This document shows positions 6,262-13,818 of a DNA stretch of 19,075 nt, in pieces. This stretch comes from Bacteroidota bacterium. Its GTDB lineage: Bacteria; Bacteroidota; Bacteroidia; Chitinophagales; Chitinophagaceae. Location of the stretch: NCBI GenBank assembly GCA_023426425.1, contig JAFAAT010000254.1, positions 1 to 19,075 of the forward strand, in the 5' to 3' direction. The translations under genes were made by a program, and so were the position numbers. The stretch's first letter is position 1, and the number at the start of each line of letters is the position of its first letter. Under the pieces are notes generated by a model. It was not told where the DNA came from. It did no database searches and saw nothing but the letters and a program-made list of their open reading frames with translations.

Positions 6262-7482
6262 ATGAATTTGCATGAATACCAAGCCAAGGAATTACTGAAG
6301 CGTTATAATGTACCTACCCAGCAAGGCATTGCAGTAGACAATGTGGACAGTGCTGTAAATGCCTACAAGCAGATTGCTGTAGACTCGGGAACCAAGTTTG
6401 CCGTTGTAAAAGCTCAGATCCATGCAGGTGGTCGTGGAAAGGGAACAATGAAGGAAGTGCCTGAACAACATGGTGTACAGGTGGTGAAAAGTGCAGACGA
6501 CGTAGAGAAAGTTGCGAAGAATATACTGGGCAATACCCTTGTGACTATCCAGACTGGTGAAGCTGGAAAGGTGGTTAACAAGATTCTGATTGCTCAGGAC
6601 ATGTATTATGATGGCCCTAGCGAGCGTAAGGAATTTTATCTGTCCATCCTGCTGGACCGTGCTAAGAAGCAGAATGTGATCATGTACTCTACCGAAGGAG
6701 GCATGGACATTGAAGAAGTAGCTCACAATACACCTGAAAAGATATTTAAGGAGTGGGTGCACCCGGGCATGCCGCTGCAGGCTTTCCAGGCCAGGAAGAT
6801 TGCATTCAACTTAGGGTTGAGTGGAGAAGCTTTCAAGAACATGACCAGGTTTGTAACGAACTTGTATAATGCCTACGTAGGTCTTGATTGTTCCATGCTT
6901 GAGATCAATCCATTGTTTAAATCTGCGGATGACAAGGTGTTTGCTGTGGATTGCAAGATGAACCTTGATGATAATGCCCTTATCCGTCAACGTGAGCTTG
7001 CAGATATGCGTGACAAGAATGATGAAGATCCTACCGAAGTAGAAGCAGGAGAGCACAACCTGAACTATGTAAAGCTTGACGGCAACGTGGGCTGTATGGT
7101 GAACGGTGCAGGTCTGGCTATGGCTACTATGGATATGATCAAGCTTGCTGGTGGTGAGCCTGCAAACTTCCTGGACGTGGGCGGTTCTGCAAATGCACAG
7201 ACAGTAGAAGCGGGCTTCCGTATCATTCTGAAGGATCCTAATGTAAAGGCGATACTGATCAATATCTTTGGTGGTATTGTTCGTTGCGACCGTGTAGCTG
7301 CGGGAGTTATCGAGGCTTACAACAAGCTCGGAAATATCAATATTCCGATCATTGTACGTCTGCAGGGAACCAATGCAGCGGAAGCTAAAAAGCTTATCGA
7401 GGAAAGCGGACTGAAAGTACAATCTGCTATCCTGCTGAGCGAGGCTGCTGAGCTGGTTCAGAATGCCGTAAGTGCAAATTAA
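6262..7482 (+). CDS. sucC: Succinyl-CoA ligase (ADP-forming), beta subunit
   Basis: The 406-residue protein starts MNLHEYQAKELLKRYNVP, the conserved N-terminus of SucC, which fixes the start at 6262. An ATP-grasp domain covers about 1-240 with the nucleotide-binding HAGGRGKG (54-61) and the metal-site pattern LEINPLF. The C-terminal ligase-CoA domain contains NGAGLAMATMDMIK, FLDVGGSA and NIFGGIVRCD. With SucD it makes succinate and ATP or GTP from succinyl-CoA in the TCA cycle. It is slightly longer than the 388-residue E. coli enzyme. No sucD lies next to it: the next gene is on the opposite strand, so the alpha subunit must be encoded elsewhere, as is common in this phylum. A clear terminator follows. 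Confidence 0.98.
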   Translation: MNLHEYQAKELLKRYNVPTQQGIAVDNVDSAVNAYKQIAVDSGTKFAVVKAQIHAGGRGKGTMKEVPEQHGVQVVKSADDVEKVAKNILGNTLVTIQTGEAGKVVNKILIAQDMYYDGPSERKEFYLSILLDRAKKQNVIMYSTEGGMDIEEVAHNTPEKIFKEWVHPGMPLQAFQARKIAFNLGLSGEAFKNMTRFVTNLYNAYVGLDCSMLEINPLFKSADDKVFAVDCKMNLDDNALIRQRELADMRDKNDEDPTEVEAGEHNLNYVKLDGNVGCMVNGAGLAMATMDMIKLAGGEPANFLDVGGSANAQTVEAGFRIILKDPNVKAILINIFGGIVRCDRVAAGVIEAYNKLGNINIPIIVRLQGTNAAEAKKLIEESGLKVQSAILLSEAAELVQNAVSAN

Positions 7483-7506
7483 TAGACCGGAATAAGAATC
7501 ATATAG

Positions 7507-7540
7507 GGAGCTATTCATTGGAGTAGCTCCTTTTTATTTT
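7507..7540 (+). terminator. Rho-independent terminator of sucC
   Basis: GGAGCTA (7507-7513) pairs with TAGCTCC (7524-7530) around a 10-base loop, followed by TTTTTATTTT. Confidence 0.85.
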
Positions 7541-7559
7541 TGCTCTTATGTAGGTTTAA

Positions 7560-7643
7560 TCCCAGCCTTCTAACCGGTTTTGGGACCACCATGAAGCACT
7601 ACTGGACTTGTATGGAGCTGACTATGAGGCAAAGCCTGGCTAA
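7560..7643 (+). pseudogene. Possible remnant of a protein C-terminus
   Basis: Between two in-frame stops (7557-7559 and 7641-7643) lies a 27-codon open stretch without a start codon that reads protein-like: FWDHHEALLDLYGADYEAKPG. It resembles the amphipathic end of a real protein more than random sequence, but I recognise no family. The rest of 7541-7755 (about 215 bases) shows no gene. An ATG in another frame at 7591 gives only 24 codons. This is a weak call: the segment may be the tail left by a deletion, or chance. Confidence 0.2.
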
Positions 7644-7755
7644 CTTCTTGCTAAAGGCGGACTAACTCCGGACCTGTAATAGGTTCTAAACACACCTATA
7701 GCACGGCTATACTACGCTTCCACCATAGATATTAGCATCCGTTTTGATGCATCAT

Positions 7756-9438
7756 TTACTTCCTGTACACTTCGTATTGGTCTTCATTAGACCTGTATAG
7801 CTGGTATGCTGAATACTTGTCTGGCAGAGGCTCGAAAGTCCGCTTGACAAAATATTCCTCCTTGCCGCTTGGGCAATCCACCACCTCGTAATCGCCTTTT
7901 TTGGCGTAATAGTACCAATAGAAACTTTCATAAGAAAAGGCAACAGAAGCTCCTTCCGGAATTTCACGAAGACCAGCAATATTCATCTCAAAGAATGCAG
8001 CTGAGTCAGGACCGTAAAGGAAACGAACACGCTCGGAATGTCGCAGTGCAAAAATAAGCATAGCTGCGCCTGAGAGCGCAAAAAATATGTAACTCCCCAT
8101 CAATGGCCTCTTAATGACATTTCCAACAAACACTGCTACATGGTACAGAAGTAACACAAGGAAAGCACAGGTAAAGCTATGCTGAATGATTAAGCTTCTT
8201 GAAGGAGCAGTTGACTTCACGGCTACTCCCAGAACCAGAAGGGAGAGCCACAGGAAAATGTAAAAACGTCCTGCCTTGTAAGACTTCGGATTACGTGTAA
8301 AAAGAAGAAGGCAGGGAATCAATGTGAGAATCTTTCCAGTCAAGCTTGTACCCTCTTTTGATATCCCAAAACCATAGTCGAGTCCTCCCTGCAGGTGTTT
8401 TGCAAAAATGGGAAGAAACGATTCCCAGGTCTCAGTTTCGGGTCGGACATACGGGTTATCTATAAGCGCATGTAGTCCCGAAAAGCATAGCGCTGGTAAA
8501 TAAAAAAGAAAAACCATGCTGAGGGCTGCAAACTGGCTACGCCAGAAATGCCAGTCAATTTCCCTGACAGAGACATGTCTCACAAACACAAAGGTCAGGA
8601 CAGCTGCATGGAAAAATAGAAAGGTCGGAACGGTGACATAGCCGACAAATGTGCTTATTGCGATTAGCCAAAGCCGATTCGACGCTTTCGATTCTCCATA
8701 CCTCCAGACAGAGACAAACAAAACCCATCCTGACAGAGCCTGGAGCTCATAGCCCCGGGCCTGAGTACTAAACCCCCACACCGGATACTGTACTGCTACC
8801 ACCACGGATGCAGCTAGTGCAACCCACTTATTCCTTGTTAAATGATTGAACCAATAGAAAGTGATGCATACCAGTCCGCTGAAGGCCAACACTGAAATCA
8901 AACGACCAGTGAGCACCTTATCATCAACAAATGAGAATATCAATCCATTCAGGAGATTAAAGAATGGATGGTTGTTTGGCAACATGTAATAAGAGAATAT
9001 CTGAAAGGGATGTAACGACGACACATGCACTGCAGAGAAAATCTCATCGTACCAGGGCTTTGATTTGGTATGTGAATAGTATCCGAGGCAGAGTGCGATT
9101 AGCACTAGTGCGATATACCACTTGAGATTAGGCTTGAGAGAGACAGTAGGAGTCTTTTTCGGTTGATAGCTCCTTAATCTGGTGTACAAATAAAAGATAC
9201 CAGTAGCACACAAGCCGATGCCGATCAGGCAAAATTTATCTCCCTGTTCCTTCACTTCGGGGGTAAAGAACTCAGTCCTCCAGAACTCCAATCTATAGAA
9301 ACACTCACTGCCAAGTCCAAGATACCAGCTTGCCAATTGATCTGATCCAGCAGTATAATAGAAAATAGAGAATACCAGTCCCGCGAGGAGGAAGATGAAT
9401 ATTAACAGAAATCCTGACTTTCGGAGCAACTGCGTCAT
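7756..9438 (-). CDS. GT-C type (GT39/ArnT-like) membrane glycosyltransferase
   Basis: The 560-residue protein has about eleven hydrophobic segments (the first at about 9-29, another at 69-86, the last at about 440-465) and a soluble C-terminal tail of roughly 90 residues. The first large loop contains KPWYDEIFSA, with the paired acidic residues D131-E132 that mark the catalytic loop of PMT/ArnT-type GT-C enzymes. NNHP (155-158) and QARGYELQ (around R228, Y230) follow, as in Bacteroidota GT39-like proteins. Such enzymes move a sugar from a polyprenyl-phosphate donor to protein, lipid or glycan outside the cytoplasmic membrane. Donor and acceptor cannot be told. It lies 67 bases downstream of the peptidase gene on the same strand, but a terminator separates them and a near-consensus -7 box (TAACTTTT, bases 9469-9462) precedes the start. 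Confidence 0.75.
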   Translation of the reverse strand: MTQLLRKSGFLLIFIFLLAGLVFSIFYYTAGSDQLASWYLGLGSECFYRLEFWRTEFFTPEVKEQGDKFCLIGIGLCATGIFYLYTRLRSYQPKKTPTVSLKPNLKWYIALVLIALCLGYYSHTKSKPWYDEIFSAVHVSSLHPFQIFSYYMLPNNHPFFNLLNGLIFSFVDDKVLTGRLISVLAFSGLVCITFYWFNHLTRNKWVALAASVVVAVQYPVWGFSTQARGYELQALSGWVLFVSVWRYGESKASNRLWLIAISTFVGYVTVPTFLFFHAAVLTFVFVRHVSVREIDWHFWRSQFAALSMVFLFYLPALCFSGLHALIDNPYVRPETETWESFLPIFAKHLQGGLDYGFGISKEGTSLTGKILTLIPCLLLFTRNPKSYKAGRFYIFLWLSLLVLGVAVKSTAPSRSLIIQHSFTCAFLVLLLYHVAVFVGNVIKRPLMGSYIFFALSGAAMLIFALRHSERVRFLYGPDSAAFFEMNIAGLREIPEGASVAFSYESFYWYYYAKKGDYEVVDCPSGKEEYFVKRTFEPLPDKYSAYQLYRSNEDQYEVYRK

Positions 9439-9473
9439 TGTGGAATCGGTGCGGTCAAGATAAAAGTTATTTT

Positions 9474-9502
9474 TTAAGAAAAAGCCACCTCCCGGTGGCT
9501 TT
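9474..9502 (-). terminator. Rho-independent terminator of the PtpA-like gene
   Basis: AAAGCCACC (9481-9489) pairs with GGTGGCTTT (9494-9502) around the 4-base loop TCCC. On the minus strand the stem runs into a T-rich tract (9484-9474), just past the peptidase stop codon. Confidence 0.85.
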
Positions 9503-9505
9503 CTT

Positions 9506-11662
9506 CTACTTTAAGTGAGTATCAAAATAGTCTGTCACTTTCTGCATCAGATGCACTCGATCCTTACCCCGGACATTATGCTGGTGTCCCGGGTAGACGA
9601 AGTAGTCAACCTGCTTTCGTTTGCTAACGGCTTCCTTCAGAAATTTAATCGAATGCTGCCAAACCACTACATCATCGTCAGTACCGTGGATCAACAGAAG
9701 ATCGCCTTGCAAATTGCCAACCTTCGTCAGCAGGTTGTTTGCTTTATAGCCTTCAGGGTTTTGCTGAGGAGTATCCATGTACCTCTCCGTATACATTACT
9801 TCATACATACTCCAGTCTATTACCGGACCACCGGCTACACCGACTTTGAACACACCGGGATGGCGCAGCATCAGCGAAGTGGTCATAAATCCACCGTAGC
9901 TCCAGCCATGTACTCCCATGCGATCTGCATCAACATAGGGCAGGGATTTCAGGTACTCGACGCCCTTTAGTTGGTCATTCATTTCTACTTCTCCGAGATT
10001 TCGGAAGGTGGCTTGTTCAAACGCGAGACCCCGGTTCGAGCTTCCTCTACCATCCATGGTGAAGACCACATAGCCACGCTGAGCCATGTATTCATACCAG
10101 AGGTTGCCACTTTCAGGAAAGCTATTCTTTACCAGCTGGACATGAGGACCATTGTACAGGTAAACAACTACCGGGTATTTCCTGCTTGCATCAAAGGAAG
10201 TAGGTAGGATCAGTTTACCGTACAGCGGTGTACCATCGTCAGCATAGAGCGTTACATTCTTTATCTGCGGACGGTCGTATTCTTTCAATGGATCTGCCGA
10301 CTGTAGCAAAAGATGGGTGTACCTGTTAGTGGTGGAGCGGATCATACTCACTTTAGGAACACCTGCAGCGCTGTATACATCAAAAAGATAGGCTCCGTCC
10401 TCACTGGCTTTCACTGTGTGCACACCAGGTTCCATATCTATCCTGCGCACCCGGCCGGTCTCCCAGTTTACAGTATAGCTATGCTTCTCCAGTGGAGACT
10501 CCTGTGCAGAAGTAATAATAATTTCCTTGCGTAAGGAGTTAAAGCCAACCAGTTCATTCACATCAAATTTCCCTTTAGTTAGCTGGCGAATGAGCTGCCC
10601 TTTGGTGTTGTACAAGTACAAGTGCATGTAACCATCACGCTGGCTCCACCAGACAAACTGATCGGAGCTGCCGGGCAGGAATGAAAGCGGATGTTGAGGT
10701 TCTACGTAGCTGTTGCTTTTCTCTTCAAAAAGTGTCTTGACGAACCTGCCTGTATGTGCGTCATACTGATTAAGGCGCAGATGATTCTGATCTCTGTTGA
10801 GGATACCTATGTAGATATACTGCTCATCAGGACTCCAGGTAACAGCGGTGAGGTATTGATCCCTTGGTTCGCCCGTCTCGAGAACGACCGTTTTTTTTGT
10901 CTTAGGATCAAACACTCTAAGCGTAACTACATGCGAAGGACCACCAGCCATTGGGTATTTGATCATATCTACAGTGGCCGGAGTCTCACTCCAGTTTATA
11001 ATCGGGTAGTCAGTCACCATGGTCTGATCCATATGATAATAGGCGAGGTAGTTGCCCAGCGGAGAAAAGAAGATACCACCGTGGATACCAAACTCATTAC
11101 GGTGCACAGACTGGCCGCTCACAATATCTTCATTAGACTCGTTGGTTACCTGAATTGTATTTCTGTTCTTGTCCACGAGCCAGAGATTATTCTTGATGGT
11201 GTAAGCAGCCTGCATACTTTTATCCACCGTCAGGTTCTCCGCCTCCTTTGGAAGAGATACCCATGGAGACCAGATAATCCCGTTTCTGGTGAGGGCTCCC
11301 CTGCTCAGGGTATTGCCATTGTTGATATAGACGTAATCCCTATCGATCCATCCCAGGAGAGGCAGACCCTTCAAACTATCCCTGCCGTATAAGGCCTGGT
11401 TTAGCTTCCGGAGGGTTTCGACTGTGTCTGTTTGGCCTTGGGGCACCATCGTGCGAACGAGATATTCGTTACGGTCACCTTTTAAGACCTGGTAAAAGTT
11501 ATGGGTGCCGGGCTGCCATCCAGGTTGCCTGATGCTTTGGAGCGCAAAAGTGGTAGCCATACCATTGGTGGCTTCCGCCATAGTAAATTGTTTCTTCTGT
11601 GCTTGTACATTAAAGAAACCGGAAGCTGCTACTAGCAGCAGGGGAAAATGTTTATATCTCAT
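9506..11662 (-). CDS. ptpA: Prolyl tripeptidyl peptidase, S9 family (PtpA-like)
   Basis: The 718-residue protein has a signal peptide (1-21), an eight-bladed-propeller-type N-terminal region and a C-terminal alpha/beta-hydrolase domain. The triad is clear: Ser588 in GWSYGGF, Asp663 in HGTDDDVVVW and His695 in GHQHNV. The 75- and 32-residue spacings equal those of Porphyromonas gingivalis PtpA (S603, D678, H710, from memory). Two Glu that bind the substrate amino terminus are kept, one in HRNEFGI and Glu621 in TERYMD. PtpA removes X-Y-Pro tripeptides from free N-termini in the periplasm, so this gene likely serves peptide use. The wider S9B group includes dipeptidyl peptidase IV; the NEFGI motif and long runs matching PtpA favour the tripeptidyl assignment. 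A perfect -7 box lies 23 bases upstream, and a terminator follows. Confidence 0.88.
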   Translation of the reverse strand: MRYKHFPLLLVAASGFFNVQAQKKQFTMAEATNGMATTFALQSIRQPGWQPGTHNFYQVLKGDRNEYLVRTMVPQGQTDTVETLRKLNQALYGRDSLKGLPLLGWIDRDYVYINNGNTLSRGALTRNGIIWSPWVSLPKEAENLTVDKSMQAAYTIKNNLWLVDKNRNTIQVTNESNEDIVSGQSVHRNEFGIHGGIFFSPLGNYLAYYHMDQTMVTDYPIINWSETPATVDMIKYPMAGGPSHVVTLRVFDPKTKKTVVLETGEPRDQYLTAVTWSPDEQYIYIGILNRDQNHLRLNQYDAHTGRFVKTLFEEKSNSYVEPQHPLSFLPGSSDQFVWWSQRDGYMHLYLYNTKGQLIRQLTKGKFDVNELVGFNSLRKEIIITSAQESPLEKHSYTVNWETGRVRRIDMEPGVHTVKASEDGAYLFDVYSAAGVPKVSMIRSTTNRYTHLLLQSADPLKEYDRPQIKNVTLYADDGTPLYGKLILPTSFDASRKYPVVVYLYNGPHVQLVKNSFPESGNLWYEYMAQRGYVVFTMDGRGSSNRGLAFEQATFRNLGEVEMNDQLKGVEYLKSLPYVDADRMGVHGWSYGGFMTTSLMLRHPGVFKVGVAGGPVIDWSMYEVMYTERYMDTPQQNPEGYKANNLLTKVGNLQGDLLLIHGTDDDVVVWQHSIKFLKEAVSKRKQVDYFVYPGHQHNVRGKDRVHLMQKVTDYFDTHLK

Positions 11663-11684
11663 GTTGAAATTCGGTGGAATGCTA

Positions 11685-11692
11685 CAAACTTA
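11685..11692 (-). promoter_or_regulatory. -7 promoter element (TAnnTTTG) of the ptpA-like gene
   Basis: On the minus strand this reads TAAGTTTG, an exact TAnnTTTG match, placing the transcript start near 11678 and a leader of about 16 bases before the ATG at 11662. The -33 region reads ATTACG, only a partial match. Confidence 0.55.
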
Positions 11693-11745
11693 GAGATTAT
11701 GTGTCGTAATCCGTAGCCCCTAACCGGGGGAGAAAAACCCAGGTT

Positions 11746-11763
11746 ATGCGTGTTTATACGCAT
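11746..11763. promoter_or_regulatory. Inverted repeat between divergent ptpA-like and LuxR-type genes
   Basis: ATGCGT (11746-11751) and ACGCAT (11758-11763) form a perfect 6-bp inverted repeat around GTTTAT. It lies in the 219-base divergent gap, about 55 bases upstream of the ptpA -7 box and about 118 bases upstream of the LuxR-type start. A LuxR-type dimer often binds such dyads, so it is a candidate operator, possibly for the adjacent regulator. The dyad is seen; binding is inferred. The rest of the gap shows no gene. Confidence 0.35.
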
Positions 11764-11881
11764 GGATCACCCGTGTTTCCTGCACCAAAAATTCGGAGTT
11801 TCCTCTCTGTTTGAGGATTGTTAACAGTTGCACTTTTGAGGTGAAGAAAAAAAGCGATTCATAACTCAAAATTCAGCCCTC

Positions 11882-12664
11882 ATGAAAGTAGCGACAGTAT
11901 CACAGGAACCAATCGGAGGTTTACTGACTTTCCTTCAGAAGGATTATGACGCTGTAAAGGGAAAGACACCCACGCGTGACCTGGAGCGGGTCGCCTTAAG
12001 CGACAAGAACAAAATTGAGCTACTGGTAGAATCTATGGCTCCTGTTCTGGAAAAGGTTCCCGGAATCGTGGTGATACATACTATCAAGTCACCCGGTGTG
12101 GTTTACATGAACAAAGCAGGTTTGCTCCGTTTCAACATCAGCTTGCAGGAACTACAGGACCTGGGAGATGAACACTTCGACATTTTTCTTGAAGGAGGTG
12201 GGGCATCAGAATACATTCTCAAAGTGCTCTATCACCTCGAGTGTCGTGCAGCCGGGGAACTCGTCTCGTGCTTTAAGCAGTTAGAACATAAAGGACAAGA
12301 CAATTTGCAGTGGCATATCTGTGGCACAAGCGTGCTTATGGTCGATGAAGATGAAGAACCGATGCTGACAATCACAATAGCCATTCCAATTGACAGCAGG
12401 CACTACTACTCTTCGAAAATCAAGAGACTACATGAGGAGAACAGTTTGCTAAGGAGCAACTATGATGTATTTGCAACCCTTACAAAAAGAGAGAAGGAGA
12501 TCTTATGCCTGATGGCTCAGGATAAGACCAGCACAGAAATTGGCTCGCTCCTTTTTATCTCGGATGACACTGTGAAAACACACCGGAGAAATATCAAACG
12601 AAAGATCAATGCTTTGAATCATTATGACGTGGTGAGGTTTGCGCAGGCATTTGACCTTGTTTAA
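11882..12664 (+). CDS. LuxR-type transcriptional regulator with PAS-like N-terminus
   Basis: The 260-residue protein ends in a LuxR/GerE helix-turn-helix (about 198-255): LTKREKEILCLMAQDKTSTEI with the recognition-helix pattern ISDDTVKTHRRNIKRKI. The N-terminal half (about 45-172) has alternating strands and helices resembling a PAS sensor fold (GIVVIHTIKSPGVVYMNKAG, then LTITIAIPID), and a charged linker helix (177-195) joins the two. No receiver domain or phospho-Asp site is seen, so it probably senses a ligand or protein signal rather than a kinase. It starts at ATG 11882, is divergent from the PtpA-like gene, and lies 67 bases upstream of two secreted-protein genes on its own strand. It may regulate them; the target is inferred from position. 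Confidence 0.85.
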   Translation: MKVATVSQEPIGGLLTFLQKDYDAVKGKTPTRDLERVALSDKNKIELLVESMAPVLEKVPGIVVIHTIKSPGVVYMNKAGLLRFNISLQELQDLGDEHFDIFLEGGGASEYILKVLYHLECRAAGELVSCFKQLEHKGQDNLQWHICGTSVLMVDEDEEPMLTITIAIPIDSRHYYSSKIKRLHEENSLLRSNYDVFATLTKREKEILCLMAQDKTSTEIGSLLFISDDTVKTHRRNIKRKINALNHYDVVRFAQAFDLV

Positions 12665-12731
12665 CTGATGAGAACCACAATTTCTAAGAGTTTACTTCAA
12701 CCATATTCTTTAATCCAAACCAATCAATTTT

Positions 12732-13796
12732 ATGAACACAAGAATTCGTGTAAGCTTTTTTTGTGCAGCCCTGAGTATGCTGCCATTGTTCACAACAGCT
12801 ACGGTGCGAACTGTAAGCAATAATCCATTAAGTCCCGGACAGTACACGTCAGTACAGGCTGCCATAAACGCCGCCGGCGTAGGAGACACAATTTATGTCC
12901 AAGGTTCTCAGGACAACTATGGCAGCGTTACAATCGATCGACGAATTATACTTATCGGTGCCGGCCACAACGTTAATAACACCCAACAGAATTTAAATAC
13001 GGTTTTCAACAGCATCACACTGGATAGCAACCACCTTAGCCCGTTGCCATTCACCGTCTCTGGAACAAGGGTAATGGGCGTCCATTGTACAGCTTTTAAT
13101 ACAGCTAGCGGCGATCTGATCAACAATGTGATACTGGAACGGAACCGGTTTGGCAGCATCGCACTTACCGGCAACGGCTGGATAATTAGAAATAATGTGA
13201 CAAGCACAGTGAACATGGGAAACAGCCACAATATCCTGATCACAAACAACATTATCGGGGGATCTGTGTCCGGAAGTAGCAATAGCATAACGAACAACGG
13301 TATTGTAATAGATCATAACTTTTTTGAAACTGGCACAAACTCTCTCCTGTATCTCCAGAATGCTATAATAAGCAACAATATCTTCTACCACCAGAATAAC
13401 CCGGCGAGTGTGTTTAACTATGTATTCCACTCTACATTCAACAATAACATCACTTACGGCCCTGCAAGCTCATCTCTGATTTTGCCTCCTGCCGGAGTAG
13501 GAAACACCGGGAGCGGCAATATGAACAATACCAATCCTAACCAGGTTAACGTTCCCATTCCTTTCGGTGCATTTACCCTTGCCCACACTTACAACTACGC
13601 GCTAAATACAGGCTCACCTGCTCTGGGAGCGGCAACCGACAATACCAACATCGGCCCGACCGGAGGCACACACCCTATGGGTACATTCAACGGTATCACT
13701 ACCCTACCGCAGATGTCAGCTATGACTATCAACAACCCGGTGCTTGCGCCTGGACAGCAACTGAACGTCAACTTCAAGGCAAGGAGAACCAACTAA
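12732..13796 (+). CDS. Secreted right-handed beta-helix repeat protein
   Basis: The 354-residue protein has a signal peptide (about 1-23). The segment VQAAINAAGVGDTIYVQG opens the fold as in pectate-lyase and NosD-like helices. From about 60 to 260 it is built of short strand-turn coils rich in Asn and Ile, with recurring N-N-I/V patterns (LINNVILERNRF, WIIRNNVTS, ILITNNIIGG, NGIVIDHNFF, AIISNNIFYH), as in Asn ladders of parallel beta-helices. The last 60 residues lack the repeat and end in LNVNFKARRTN, with no T9SS domain of its own. No catalytic residues of known polysaccharide lyases are recognised. Only 22 bases separate it from the next gene, so the two are probably co-transcribed. An adhesin or polysaccharide-binding role is inference. 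Confidence 0.8.
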   Translation: MNTRIRVSFFCAALSMLPLFTTATVRTVSNNPLSPGQYTSVQAAINAAGVGDTIYVQGSQDNYGSVTIDRRIILIGAGHNVNNTQQNLNTVFNSITLDSNHLSPLPFTVSGTRVMGVHCTAFNTASGDLINNVILERNRFGSIALTGNGWIIRNNVTSTVNMGNSHNILITNNIIGGSVSGSSNSITNNGIVIDHNFFETGTNSLLYLQNAIISNNIFYHQNNPASVFNYVFHSTFNNNITYGPASSSLILPPAGVGNTGSGNMNNTNPNQVNVPIPFGAFTLAHTYNYALNTGSPALGAATDNTNIGPTGGTHPMGTFNGITTLPQMSAMTINNPVLAPGQQLNVNFKARRTN

Positions 13797-13818
13797 TCTC
13801 AACCCTAAATCAACTTTC

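Noticed and set aside
7591..7665. 24-codon frame MKHYWTC after sucC
   Set aside because: Too short, no promoter, and the other frame at the same place looks more protein-like.
10691..11392. 233-codon plus-strand frame within the PtpA-like gene
   Set aside because: It is antisense to the well-supported peptidase gene with no recognisable domain.
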